DNA of 64,000 nucleotides, from assembly GCF_000621445.1 (NCBI RefSeq), contig NZ_JHYI01000023.1, positions 1-64,000 on the forward strand, in the 5' to 3' direction. This DNA comes from Alkalihalobacillus bogoriensis ATCC BAA-922. Lineage in GTDB: Bacteria; Bacillota; Bacilli; Bacillales; Bacillaceae_F. The notes beneath the pieces were generated by a model. It was not told the origin of the DNA. It did no database searches and saw only the letters and a program-made list of their open reading frames with translations. Positions 18,014 through 27,356 of this stretch are shown in pieces. Each line of letters opens with the position of its first letter. The stretch's first letter is position 1. The position numbers and the translations under genes were made by a program.

Positions 18014-18168
18014 GATCAAAACTCCTTTCATGAAAAAGAATCACTTTTATGATAACAAGAAAAAAGTGGAAATATAATGGCAGTTTTGACAAAATGGTGA
18101 AGGTTATTTTAAGCCAAGTGTAGAACCTTAACAAATATAGGATTTTGAGCAACAAAGGTGGGGTATAG

Positions 18169-18432
18169 ATGACAAGCGAAGACATGAGGAAAATGGTTGG
18201 GGTAACATTTACTTCATCATCCATTGGTATGTTCCTTTTATTTTTTAGTGTCCATTTAGGGACATACTTTTCAAAAAATTGGTTGGCGAATGTAGGGCAA
18301 TATAATATTTTGTATGAATCAATTGTAATCACAAGTTTTATAAATATGTTTTTAATATTAGGAGGGGCACTATTACTTTTTGGTCTTTTTTTAGCGGGAA
18401 TGAGTTATTTCCATTCTATTCGTCAAATGTAA
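18169..18432 (+). CDS. Small two-helix membrane protein, 87 aa
   Basis: Two hydrophobic helices (TSSSIGMFLLFFSVHLGTYF and FINMFLILGGALLLFGLFLA) are joined by a 25-residue loop. There is no signal-peptide cleavage site. AAAGGTGGGG precedes ATG 18169. No family was recognised. It lies upstream of the MEDS kinase but 150 bp away, so joint transcription is uncertain. Confidence 0.65.
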   Translation: MTSEDMRKMVGVTFTSSSIGMFLLFFSVHLGTYFSKNWLANVGQYNILYESIVITSFINMFLILGGALLLFGLFLAGMSYFHSIRQM

Positions 18433-18604
18433 ATTACGTATATGACTCATTTCCTGTTATACACCTAGAGTAATTGTCCTATTCGAGTGAAGAAATTAAG
18501 GGAATAATGTTGGATTTTAGCTTCTTTTGGTGAATTTAACTTTTTTTTTCATTTGGGTGGTAGAATAGTTTTATAAAAAATAGATGCCAAACTTGGAGGT
18601 TAAA

Positions 18605-19897
18605 ATGAAAACATTAGTCCCATTAACGAGTACATTAAAAATTGAGCAAGGTTCTCATATCTTATACTTTTATAATAAAAAGGATGAGTATATCGAGAAT
18701 GCTGCTTCCTATATATTAGCTGGTATTGACCAAGGTCATCATATTGTTTTCATTGATAGTGAAGATCGCTTTGCTAAAATAAAAGAAAGACTCGGCTCTA
18801 TCGATTTAAGTCATGTTCATTACGTAAATAATTATGACTTTTATGAAATGTATCAAGATTTTCATTTTGAACGGATTTTAAATAATTTATCATCCATTGT
18901 TGTTCCTTATGTTGAACATGAGTTAACGGTTCGAATCTGGGGTCATGTGGATTGGATGGAACAAGATAATATTACAAGTAAACTACATACATATGAATGC
19001 AAATGTGATATTACAATCGCAGGGTTAGGCTATACAACTGTTTGTGCTTATGATGCGGAATCAGTTCCCGCAAATATTTTATTAGAAATGATGAGAAGCC
19101 ATGAATTTCTTATGACTGATAATAATATAACGCGAAGTACTCTTTATAAAACGTCGAATGAGTATAATCCTACTGCTTTCCCATCGTTATCGATTCAAAC
19201 AAAGATTGATTCTGAAATTGACTTGTATAAACAAAAATTAGACTTTGTCCATGTCGTTTCCCATGAAGTACGAAATCCTTTAACGGTCATTAAAGCTTAT
19301 TCTAAGTTGTTAAAAGAACAAGAGCATGATAGGGAGAGAGTTTTGCGACTTCAAGCTATTTATGATTCAGCGGTTGTAATCGATAATGAAATTTCACATA
19401 TTATTACAACAGAACAAATGTTATCAACCGATGCGTTTTGGCAAAAAAATTTAATTTTTGTAAAATCGGCTGTCGACGAAGTTGTTGAAATTATGAAAAT
19501 AAAAGGCCAGACACAAAATATAAAACTAGCGACTTTCATTCTTCTGAGCGGAAAAGAAATGGTCCTAAGTAACTTTATGGGTTTTAAAATGATTGTCTCA
19601 AACTTATTAAGTAATGCAATAAAATATAGTGAAGAAGGAAGTATAGTTACATTAGAGGTTTTTCAAAAGGATGAGCAGCTTATTATTGTAGTTGCGGATA
19701 ACGGTGTCGGTATGACAAAAGAGCAATTAAGTAAATTATATATTAAATATGAAAAAACAAATCAAGAACAAAGTGGACAAGGCATCGGTTTGTTTATGGT
19801 TAAGAAACTTGTTGCCCACTTTGATGGTGAAATTGAAGTGGAAAGTGAAGTTGGCAAAGGAACTAAGTTTCAAGTCACATTGCCGATTATTCGATAA
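18605..19897 (+). CDS. MEDS-domain sensor histidine kinase
   Basis: The 430-aa cytoplasmic kinase has no transmembrane segment. Residues ~15-175 match the MEDS (DcmR-type) sensory domain: GSHILYFYNKKDEYIENAAS, GIDQGHHIVFIDSED and later RIWGHVDWM. Residues ~212-280 are the HisKA dimerisation domain with phospho-acceptor His220 in VVSHEVRNPLTVI. The ATPase domain follows with N box LLSNAIKYSEEGS, G1 VADNGVGM and G2 GQGIGLFMV. No response regulator gene is adjacent, so it may feed a phosphorelay such as that to Spo0F (inference). TTGGAGG at 18593-18599 selects ATG 18605 over the in-frame ATG at 18584. Confidence 0.88.
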   Translation: MKTLVPLTSTLKIEQGSHILYFYNKKDEYIENAASYILAGIDQGHHIVFIDSEDRFAKIKERLGSIDLSHVHYVNNYDFYEMYQDFHFERILNNLSSIVVPYVEHELTVRIWGHVDWMEQDNITSKLHTYECKCDITIAGLGYTTVCAYDAESVPANILLEMMRSHEFLMTDNNITRSTLYKTSNEYNPTAFPSLSIQTKIDSEIDLYKQKLDFVHVVSHEVRNPLTVIKAYSKLLKEQEHDRERVLRLQAIYDSAVVIDNEISHIITTEQMLSTDAFWQKNLIFVKSAVDEVVEIMKIKGQTQNIKLATFILLSGKEMVLSNFMGFKMIVSNLLSNAIKYSEEGSIVTLEVFQKDEQLIIVVADNGVGMTKEQLSKLYIKYEKTNQEQSGQGIGLFMVKKLVAHFDGEIEVESEVGKGTKFQVTLPIIR

Positions 19898-19917
19898 ATC
19901 ATTGCTCAAGTGAGGAG

Positions 19918-19958
19918 AAAGTACAACAGTCACAAATTTTTTTGTGCTGTTGTACTTT
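19918..19958. terminator. Bidirectional terminator between kinase and anti-sigma genes
   Basis: An 18-pair stem interrupted by a single bulge (19918-19936 with 19941-19958), with A-rich and T-rich flanks, lies between convergent genes. Confidence 0.88.
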
Positions 19959-19961
19959 TTA

Positions 19962-21002
19962 TTATTGAATGGGTAGCCAATTTGCCTTCCAACTTTCTCC
20001 TTCTTCGATTAATTGGAAGGTAAAGGGATGTTCACTATTTTGTGAGAGTATATAGACAATTGGATGGTCATTTTTTTCGTTATCTTCATATATGGCAAGT
20101 AGTGAATCGGAAGACTTATTCGATGTTCTTCGCATTTCATCGACATAATGTTTTTTTGATTTGTAAAGAAGAGAGCTTTCATGTTGCGTATGTAAATCAT
20201 ATAACATGTCATAGTCATGTTGTTGTTCTGTATAATAATAAAGCTCAACAAACTCAGTTTTTGATAGACTAGACAAAATCGAATTTAGCCCCGTTTTTTT
20301 ATAAGTCGTATAAGTTTCAATGATGAGAGGGGAGAACTCATAATCTGGCATAGGATTTTGAGTTAAAATATTGTCTTGAATAAAAAAAGATTGCTCTTTT
20401 TTTGTGATTGAGTACGTAACTAGCTGATAATTATTGTCTTTTTTTGATTGATAGGCTAGCTGTACTATGATTTCATTTTCATTATGTTCAACTTCGGTAA
20501 CAACAAAGGATGGAACAGAAACAATCTCGTTATAAAATTGGATAATCTCACTATAATTAACATTCTTTACACTGTATTGTTCCACCTCCTTAACATCTTG
20601 TTGTTCTATTGCTTGAAAATATGAGGTTAAGCTAGAAACAGCGAGCTTTGGCATTCCTTTTGCTAGCAGTGTTGCTTGAAGTTGAGCAAATGATCGAATT
20701 GGTTGTACTTCTTTTGAGTCGTTTTCTTCCCGTTCATCTGTTATAGGTGATATTCCAAAAAAAGATTGAAATCCATTTTTTATTGTGTCAACACCAGAAA
20801 ATGAAGTAACCCATATCGTGGATATAATCGCAACAATTAGGAATGGAGCGAATTTAACGACACGAAGAATAGAGTGAGTCCGTTCGACTCTTACCGCTTT
20901 TTGACGAAGCAGTTGTTTTAATTCTTTTTTCGCTTCTTGACGCGGTTCGAAGTAAGGATGGCTTTTCAGCTTGTTTAATACGTCCTCATTCAAATGTTTC
21001 AT
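19962..21002 (-). CDS. Probable anti-sigma factor, single-pass membrane protein
   Basis: The 346-aa protein has a short cytoplasmic N-terminus (LNEDVLNKLKSHPYFEPRQE, helical, basic) and one membrane helix around residues 47-67 (VVKFAPFLIVAIISTIWV). A 280-residue extracytoplasmic part follows that contains a DUF4878/NTF2-like stretch (AIEQQDVKEVEQYSVKNV ... YQLVTYSITKKEQSFFIQDN). The start codon overlaps the 3' end of the ECF sigma gene by 17 bp, the usual arrangement of a sigma factor with its membrane-bound inhibitor. The assignment as anti-sigma rests on that context and topology, not on a recognised zinc-anti-sigma motif. Confidence 0.78.
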   Translation of the reverse strand: MKHLNEDVLNKLKSHPYFEPRQEAKKELKQLLRQKAVRVERTHSILRVVKFAPFLIVAIISTIWVTSFSGVDTIKNGFQSFFGISPITDEREENDSKEVQPIRSFAQLQATLLAKGMPKLAVSSLTSYFQAIEQQDVKEVEQYSVKNVNYSEIIQFYNEIVSVPSFVVTEVEHNENEIIVQLAYQSKKDNNYQLVTYSITKKEQSFFIQDNILTQNPMPDYEFSPLIIETYTTYKKTGLNSILSSLSKTEFVELYYYTEQQHDYDMLYDLHTQHESSLLYKSKKHYVDEMRRTSNKSSDSLLAIYEDNEKNDHPIVYILSQNSEHPFTFQLIEEGESWKANWLPIQ

Positions 21003-21531
21003 TAGAAAAAATTCCTCCTTGTTCTGGAGATAGTAAAAGGTGTAACTGCTTTATCGCTCGGTGATAGTCAACACGAACTTTTGCTTCTTTGCAATCTAGT
21101 ATTTCTGCCGTTTCTTTCGTACTTAGTTCATTAATGCCTCTCAAAATTAAAATATTACGATAATGTGGCTTTAACAAAAGTAAGGCATGTTCGATTTCTT
21201 GCCAATTTTCTTTTGCTTGTACCTCCTGTTCTGGCAAACCATCAATTGCGGCTTGTGAAGGCAATAATAAAGATGGAATAAACTGAATTATCTTCTTTCT
21301 GCGGTAATGGTCAATGGCTGTATGTTTTGCAATGGAAAGCACCCATGTTTTTATAGAAGAGTGATTTTTAAATTTTTTTAATCCTTTTAATACTTTTATA
21401 AATGTTTCTTGAGTTAAATCTTCGGCTTCATTGTGATGGTTTGTGAAGTATAAACAGTACTGATAAACGTCACGATAATATTCTTCACATATAGAATCAA
21501 TTTCTTCTCTTAGTTTTTTTTCATTTTCCAA
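20986..21531 (-). CDS. ECF-type RNA polymerase sigma factor
   Basis: The 181-aa group IV sigma factor has region 2 at residues ~15-80 with EAEDLTQETFIKVLKGL and WVLSIAKHTAIDHYRR (core binding and -10 recognition). Region 4 at ~125-175 has PHYRNILILRGINELSTKE and a helix-turn-helix AEILDCKEAKVRVDYHRAIK (-35 recognition). Regions 1.1 and 3 are absent, as in ECF factors. The start is TTG 21531 preceded by GGAGGAGGGGG. It overlaps the membrane anti-sigma gene and is preceded by an ECF-type promoter, so it is probably autoregulated. Confidence 0.93.
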   Translation of the reverse strand: MENEKKLREEIDSICEEYYRDVYQYCLYFTNHHNEAEDLTQETFIKVLKGLKKFKNHSSIKTWVLSIAKHTAIDHYRRKKIIQFIPSLLLPSQAAIDGLPEQEVQAKENWQEIEHALLLLKPHYRNILILRGINELSTKETAEILDCKEAKVRVDYHRAIKQLHLLLSPEQGGIFSNETFE

Positions 21532-21578
21532 AATTCCCCCTCCTCCTATATGTCTATGTGTTTACCTTCTATTAATTT

Positions 21579-21604
21579 GTCGAATAAAACTTAAATATGT
21601 TTCA
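21579..21604 (-). promoter_or_regulatory. ECF-type promoter of the sigma/anti-sigma operon
   Basis: On the minus strand TGAAAC (21604-21599) and CGAC (21582-21579) are separated by 16 nt. This matches the -35 TGAAAC and -10 CGTC/CGAC pattern of Bacillus SigW/SigM/SigX promoters. It lies about 48 nt upstream of the sigma-factor start, consistent with autoregulation. Confidence 0.75.
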
Positions 21605-21693
21605 TAAAAACAAAAATATTTTTGCTATTTTAAGCTACATGATAATAAAATAAAAGGTAGAAAATGGTCTTTATAAAATAGTGAGGTGAAAGT

Positions 21694-22473
21694 ATGAGAA
21701 TAGGGTTAGCGCAAGTTCCATTTTCATTAACTCCGCAAAACGGGTTACAAAATGTTATTTCAATGGTAGAAGAGGCCTCCAACAGGGGATGCGATATTGT
21801 TTGTTTCCCAGAATCTACTATACCAGGTCTACGTGGAGTTGGTTTTGATGTAGCCCCTTATGATCATCAATTTCAAAAGGACGCTTTAATGAAAGTGCAA
21901 AAGTTGGCGAAAATAAAAAACACGGCAATTATTTTGCCGATAGAATGGCAAAAGGAAAATAAGTTACATATAATCGCGGTTGTGATTTCAAAAAATGGTG
22001 AAATTCTTGGCTATCAAACTAAAAATCAAATTGACCCCGACGAAGATCAATTTGGCTATGAACCTGGTAGTGGTCGACAAATATTTGAGATTGAAGGTGT
22101 GAGGTTTGGAATCGTCATTTGTCATGAAGGGTGGAGGTATCCAGAAACCGTTCGTTTTGCAGCAGTAAATGGGGCTTCTATTATATTTCATCCTCAATTT
22201 ACAAATGATGTTGAGAACTCAAGTTTTTATGAAAATGCGATGATTTGTCGAAGTTTGGAAAATAATGTTTATTTTGCTAGTGTGAATTATGCACTACCTA
22301 ATCAACAAGTGAGCACAACATTGATTTCTCCAACAGGTCAATGCTTAGCTAAAGCTCAGCGAGAACAAAATGAATTAATTGTATTTAACATCGATCCTGT
22401 GAAAGCAACTAGAGTATTAGCAACTCGATTTAACAAACATTTAATAAAAAAGGAAACAAGTACTGACTTGTAA
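21694..22473 (+). CDS. Carbon-nitrogen hydrolase (nitrilase superfamily)
   Basis: The 259-aa cytoplasmic amidase/nitrilase-fold enzyme has its catalytic triad visible as Glu40 (CFPEST), Lys110 (YQTKNQID) and Cys143 (VICHEGWRYPE). The second Glu expected ahead of Cys is not obvious, and the residue after Cys-His is Glu rather than the more common Asp. Substrate is not predictable; amide or carbamoyl compounds are usual. GAGGTGA precedes ATG 21694. It diverges from the ECF sigma gene, with 162 bp between them. Confidence 0.87.
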   Translation: MRIGLAQVPFSLTPQNGLQNVISMVEEASNRGCDIVCFPESTIPGLRGVGFDVAPYDHQFQKDALMKVQKLAKIKNTAIILPIEWQKENKLHIIAVVISKNGEILGYQTKNQIDPDEDQFGYEPGSGRQIFEIEGVRFGIVICHEGWRYPETVRFAAVNGASIIFHPQFTNDVENSSFYENAMICRSLENNVYFASVNYALPNQQVSTTLISPTGQCLAKAQREQNELIVFNIDPVKATRVLATRFNKHLIKKETSTDL

Positions 22474-22487
22474 ACGGTACTTGTTTC
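22453..22487 (+). terminator. Terminator overlapping the end of the nitrilase gene
   Basis: An 11-bp stem (22453-22463 with 22477-22487) has the TAA stop codon in its loop, followed by TTTTTTT. Confidence 0.9.
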
Positions 22488-22709
22488 TTTTTTTATTTCT
22501 AATAGTTCTCTTGATATAGTGTGAGTAAGTATAATTGAACTAGAATAATAAGTTGATCTTTACCTTATTCAATGATTATCACTCAAAAAAAAGAAAATAT
22601 TTTGGTAAATTACGAGAAATATTGTCTAAAATGTGAAATTAGCTATAGTTTTCCTGTATAATAAAGTTTGTCGGTCTTAAGACAATCTTACCAAAGGAGG
22701 TGTTCGTAT

Positions 22710-24191
22710 ATGGAAAATCTCCAGCCTTTCCAGTCATTTTTTAAGAGTATTAAAGAAGCGGCCGATCATATATTAGCTGTTATTAGTCAACAAATTGACG
22801 TAAATACATTTTGCGTTGCTAGCAATGACAGGAATACAAGTTTAATCTTTAGTGCTTTTCACCGAGACCATCATTTATTTGATCCAGGGACAAGCCTAGA
22901 ATTTATGGATGCTTACTGAAGCATAATATTAGATGCAGGGCGTGACCCTGTTATTATTGATGATACATCAAAACATAACATTGCAAGCGAGTTAGAGGTA
23001 ACATCACAATTAGGAATTAAAAGTTTCTTAGGAGTACCTATTGTTTTAAAAAATGGTGAAATGTACGGAACGTTATGCGCGATTTCTACATCTTACTATT
23101 CGTTTAAACAAAAGGATATAGATTTACTCTATTCAATGGCTTCTTTTTTAGCGTATTTTATTGAATTAGAGCATACAGAAAACTTATATCGACAACTCGT
23201 TGAAAAATCACCCGATGGTATTATTGTTGAAAAAGAGGGAGAGCTTGTTTACGCAAATCCAGCAACCTTTACTCTTCTAAATAAGCCTAAAAATAACGAT
23301 TTAACTGGTGAAAAATTATCAAATTTACTCATAAATGAAGATTCTCCACGTTTTCCAAATAAGAGTAAGGATAGAGAAAAAACAAGTTTATTTGAAGAAA
23401 AACGATTAATCCAAGATAGTGGTGAACACTTAAGTGTAGAAACGATTAAAGAGCCCCTTTGTTATAAAGGGGAACCGGCAACCCAAATTATGGTCAGAGA
23501 TATTTCATACCGTAAATATATTGAAGAAATGATTAAGCAGTCTGAAAAGCTATCATTGGCTGGTCAACTCGCTGCGAGTGTCGCTCATGAAATACGTAAT
23601 CCGCTAACAGGGATAAAAGGGTTTATTCAATTATTAAAAGCATCAGCGACAGAAAACCATAGTTATTACGATATCATTATGTCAGAAGTTGAAAAAATTC
23701 GAGAAATCGTTAACGAGTTTTTATATTTGGCTAAGCCTGAAATACCTGTTGTGACTCAATATAATCTTGTTTCATTACTACATGAAGTGATAGTGTTACT
23801 TCAAGCGCAAGCAACGGCTCAGCGAATTACAATTCGTACAACATATAGTCCAAACCTACCTTCAGTGTTATGCGAAAGCAATCAAATCAAACAAGTGTTA
23901 ATGAATATAATCAAAAATGCAATTGAGGTCATGACAGAAGGTGGTCAAATACAAATTCATGTTGGGCAAGAAAATGAGATGGTAAAAGCTACAGTTTCAG
24001 ATGAAGGTCGAGGCATTCCGAAAGAACGGCTCGAACGATTAGGAGAACCTTTTTATACGACAAAAGAAAAAGGCACTGGTCTCGGACTAATGGTAGCAAA
24101 AAAAATTATCCAAGAGCACCGAGGGGAACTATTATTTGAAAGTGTTATTAATAGAGGAACAAAAGTTACGATGCTCTTGCCGATTAAATAA
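22710..24191 (+). pseudogene. GAF-PAS sensor histidine kinase interrupted by one in-frame TGA
   Basis: A well-placed start (AAAGGAGG 9 nt before ATG 22710) opens a frame of 494 codons that is intact except for TGA at 22917-22919, codon 70. Translation on both sides joins perfectly: a GAF domain (codons ~15-165: LIFSAFHRDHHLFDPG before the stop, DAGRDPVIIDDTS and KSFLGVPIVLKNGEMYGTLC after it), a PAS domain (~165-280), HisKA with His293 in SVAHEIRNPLTG, and HATPase with NIIKNAIEVM, VSDEGRGIP and GTGLGLMV. The layout resembles sporulation or phosphorelay kinases of bacilli. Cys (TGC/TGT) is the simplest ancestral codon. Restart at ATG 23061 could make a protein with the last part of GAF and all catalytic domains. 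Confidence 0.8.
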
Positions 24192-24197
24192 ACCTAA

Positions 24198-24240
24198 AGC
24201 TGCATCCAATGGATTGAAATCATTGAATGTAGCTACTTTT
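24198..24240 (+). terminator. Terminator after the kinase
   Basis: AGCTGCATCCAATG pairs with CATTGAATGTAGCT with one mismatch and one wobble, and is followed by CTTTTTT. Confidence 0.75.
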
Positions 24241-24287
24241 TTAGTCATCAAAGAGAAGAGCATCGAGAAATGGAGGCGACATTTTTG

Positions 24288-25874
24288 ATGATGAGTGTAA
24301 GCGATTTCTTGGAGGCGCAAAACGAACAAATCTCTTCCTTATATCAGTCTGTTTTAACATGCCATTGGATGGCAGCTACGACAGGTAACAAAGAGTGGAG
24401 CGATAAACATGAACGAGAGTTATCGAATTACTATAAGTACTTTTCTAACAAACAATCATTCGAACTTGTTCAATATTACTTAAGTCAAAATGAAATAACT
24501 AGTATAGAACGCCGGCAACTAGAAGATTTGTTTCATAAGATGGTAAAAAACCAAATCTCACTCGAAAAAATCAAACAAGGATTAGCACTAGAGAAAAAAA
24601 TAGCAGAACGGTTTACAAATTTCCGACCGACATTTCATTATAAGGAAACAACGAATCATGAAATTCTTGATGTATTAAAACATAGCCTTAATGAAGAAGA
24701 ACGGAAAGAAGCTTGGCTTGCAAGTAAACAAATTGGAAAAGTCATTGAGCCATCGATTCATGAACTCATCAAGGTTAGAAATGAGCAGGCTAAGGAACTT
24801 GGGTTTCAAAATTATTACGAAATGTGTTTCAATACCCAAGAATTGAATATAGATGAAGTGTTTCATTTATTTGAGCAATTACTTCAGTTATCTGAGGATT
24901 CATTTCAAAGGGTGAAGTTTGAAATTGATGAAGAAAGAGCAATATTATTTCAACTTCAAAAAGAAAATCTTCGCCCTTGGCATTATGTTGACCCTTTTTT
25001 TCAAGAAGCACCTTCAATAGAAAATCAGAACATGGATGCCCCGTATAAAGAAAAAGATATTGTCTCTATCGTAACGAATACCTTTACACAAATGGGTTTT
25101 CAAATTGAAGACATTGTAAAGCGAAGTGACTTATATCCTCGAAAAAATAAAAACCCATTCGGATTTTGTACTGATGCAGATCGAAATGGAGATATTCGTG
25201 TTTTTGCTAATATAGACGAAAGTGCATTTTGGACTTCTGTTCTTCTTCATGAAATGGGTCATGGTGTTTATTTTCAGCATATTAATAAAGAATTACCCTT
25301 CCTTTTGCGCTTTCATGCCCATACATTAACAACAGAAGCAAGTGCGATGTTCTTTGGAAGATTAAATAAAACGAGAGAATGGCAACGTTTATTTTTACAT
25401 GAAAATGAAGAACAAATGAAGTCGAGTGAAAAAATGCTGCAAAGACAAATGCTTGTTTCAGCAAGGTGGATTATTTTGTTTACGTTTTTTGAACGCCAAT
25501 TATATGAAAATCCAACCCAAAATGTAAATAAATTGTGGTGGAAGCTTGTTAAGGAAATCCAAGGGATAAACCCTCCTGAAGAAACAGATTATCCGGACTG
25601 GGCTGCAAAAATGCATTTTTCGTTAGCACCTGTTTCTTATCAAGATTATTTGTTAGGGGAGCTTACGGCATCACAACTATCCCATTATATTCAAACCCAT
25701 ATATCTGAAAATATATATAAAAAAGAAGTCGGTGCTTTTTTTATTGAGAAATTTTTTAAGCCTGGATTATCGATGCACTGGAATGATTTAATCCGATCAG
25801 CTACAGGGGAGCAGTTAACTCCACGTTATTTTGTTGATGAGTTTATGATTAATAGTAGGAAAGTGGATTCCTAA
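24288..25874 (+). CDS. Peptidase of the M3/M2 (gluzincin) type
   Basis: The 528-aa cytoplasmic, mostly helical protein has its zinc site at HEMGH, residues 321-325 (His321, Glu322, His325), with the third ligand probably Glu350 in LTTEASAMFFGRL. This pattern and length fit M3 oligopeptidases or the related M2-like carboxypeptidase group. RNEQAKELGFQNYYEM is a typical N-terminal helix of such enzymes. The start is set at ATG 24288 because GGAGG (24272-24276) lies inside the longer ORF; TTG 24285 or ATG 24291 are possible. No signal peptide is present, so it probably trims intracellular peptides. Confidence 0.85.
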   Translation: MMSVSDFLEAQNEQISSLYQSVLTCHWMAATTGNKEWSDKHERELSNYYKYFSNKQSFELVQYYLSQNEITSIERRQLEDLFHKMVKNQISLEKIKQGLALEKKIAERFTNFRPTFHYKETTNHEILDVLKHSLNEEERKEAWLASKQIGKVIEPSIHELIKVRNEQAKELGFQNYYEMCFNTQELNIDEVFHLFEQLLQLSEDSFQRVKFEIDEERAILFQLQKENLRPWHYVDPFFQEAPSIENQNMDAPYKEKDIVSIVTNTFTQMGFQIEDIVKRSDLYPRKNKNPFGFCTDADRNGDIRVFANIDESAFWTSVLLHEMGHGVYFQHINKELPFLLRFHAHTLTTEASAMFFGRLNKTREWQRLFLHENEEQMKSSEKMLQRQMLVSARWIILFTFFERQLYENPTQNVNKLWWKLVKEIQGINPPEETDYPDWAAKMHFSLAPVSYQDYLLGELTASQLSHYIQTHISENIYKKEVGAFFIEKFFKPGLSMHWNDLIRSATGEQLTPRYFVDEFMINSRKVDS

Positions 25875-26334
25875 TTGGTGATTGAAACAGAGCCTTTTAT
25901 TTGGAAAAAATAGAATAATGGATTTTCAATAATACTCTCGATATTTACTCTATTCTTGAGTAGAATTTCAGTTAAAAGAGGACTACGGATAGGGAAATGG
26001 TTCATTATTTTCCGGGCAAGCGCAAATTTTGACAAAATAGTCTGAATTCTTCACTTGATACTAAAGAGACTTTTGTGATTTTTACCGTCCATTAGAATAG
26101 AGAACGGCTAAAAACACTTCCTTTTAAAAGCAAACAACTAATTTTCATTGCATAATGAAGGCAAATGGATATGCGGAGGTTTATGCTGGTAAAAACAGTG
26201 TCGAAATCATATGTGACTTCACCCCTTCATTGTACAAAAGCATAAACGTACAAACGGATTGGAGCGTTAATGGACGTCATTGCAAAATAAAATGGTAGCT
26301 TTTATACTTTTTTCATAGGAAGGGGAAGGTTACC
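25875..26334. other. 460-bp region without a clear gene
   Basis: It holds one 47-codon ORF, ATG 26155 to TAG 26296-26298 on the plus strand, encoding a peptide that begins MKANGYAEVYAGKNSVEI and ends CKIKW. There is no ribosome binding site before it, so it may be a gene remnant or chance. No terminator, repeat R1 or tRNA was seen. Confidence 0.4.
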
Positions 26335-27222
26335 ATGTATAAACAAATGAGACAATATGGGGCTATGATTCTAGGAACATTTATGATTGCGTTATGCTTT
26401 ACATTGTTTTTAATACCGAATGAAATTGCATCTGGAGGTTTGCCAGGTGCATCGTTAGTTATAAGTTCAGTTTTTGAAGTGAAAACATCCATTGTTCTAT
26501 GGATTATTTCAATTGGTATATTACTAGGGAGTCGGTTGTTTTTAAGTTGGGGTGTTGTCGTTAAGTCAGTTATCGGATCATTGTTAGTTCCATTTTTTGT
26601 GAATATTACGTATAACGTGACACCATTAACGTCTGATCCATTGTTAGCAGCTATTTATGGTGGGTTAGGGATTGGAGTCGGGTTAGGAATCATATTACGA
26701 TCTCAAGGAAACATCGGCGGATTCACATTAATTGCGATTATTTTGCATAAATATAAACAAGTTAAACCGAGCACGACAATTTTAGTGCTGGATTCAATCG
26801 TCATTGTTTCAGCAGGGATGATTTATTCACCAGAAAAAGCACTGTATGCTTTACTTGGAATCTTTTTAATGCGAAAAACAATGGATTTTATCATGCAAAC
26901 AAAAGCATCAAAAATGGCGTATATTATTTCGTCGGTTGAATATGAAAACACAATTAAAGATGCGGTATTGTATGAATTAGATCGTGGATTGACCAAAATA
27001 TCTGGTCAAGGCGGGTATAGTAAAAATGAAAGAGTTATCATGATGACAGTTTTACATCCAACAAAAGCTAGTCAATTAAAAGCTATGATTCAATCGATTG
27101 ATCCATCTGCTTTTATCATTTTTTGCGATGCAACAGAAGTTGTAGGAGAAGGGTTTACAGAAGCAGTTCAGCGGTCACGACAACCTCGAACTCAAAATCA
27201 ATTAGCTACCCAACAAAGTTAA
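26335..27222 (+). CDS. YitT-family membrane protein (DUF161/DUF2179)
   Basis: The 295-aa protein has an N-terminal membrane half with five to six helices containing the YitT signature FLIPNEIASGGLPGASLVIS and GIGLGIILRSQGNIGGFTLIA. A C-terminal cytoplasmic DUF2179 domain runs from ~200-285 (KAMIQSIDPSAFIIFCDATEVVGEGF). Function of the family is unknown; several paralogues per genome are usual in bacilli. AGGAAGGGGAAGG lies before ATG 26335. It is a single gene with a terminator. Confidence 0.9.
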   Translation: MYKQMRQYGAMILGTFMIALCFTLFLIPNEIASGGLPGASLVISSVFEVKTSIVLWIISIGILLGSRLFLSWGVVVKSVIGSLLVPFFVNITYNVTPLTSDPLLAAIYGGLGIGVGLGIILRSQGNIGGFTLIAIILHKYKQVKPSTTILVLDSIVIVSAGMIYSPEKALYALLGIFLMRKTMDFIMQTKASKMAYIISSVEYENTIKDAVLYELDRGLTKISGQGGYSKNERVIMMTVLHPTKASQLKAMIQSIDPSAFIIFCDATEVVGEGFTEAVQRSRQPRTQNQLATQQS

Positions 27223-27246
27223 TAAACTTTTAAAACTCATCTAAAG

Positions 27247-27277
27247 GAAGCACGTCTGTAACCGTGTTTCTTTTTTT
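27247..27277 (+). terminator. Terminator of the YitT gene
   Basis: GAAGCACG pairs with CGTGTTTC (8 bp, one wobble), followed by TTTTTTTG. Confidence 0.85.
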
Positions 27278-27356
27278 GTTTTTATATTTTATGACAATTA
27301 CCCCATTCAATGGTAATATAAGCAATAGAATTATATACTCATAGGGGGCAAATCAC

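Noticed and set aside
22560-22600. Fur-box-like AATGATTATCACTC before the broken kinase
   Set aside because: Only a partial match to the Fur consensus and no iron-related gene follows.
22917-22919. TGA as a selenocysteine codon
   Set aside because: No SECIS-like hairpin is evident downstream and the GAF position has no known redox role; nonsense mutation is simpler.
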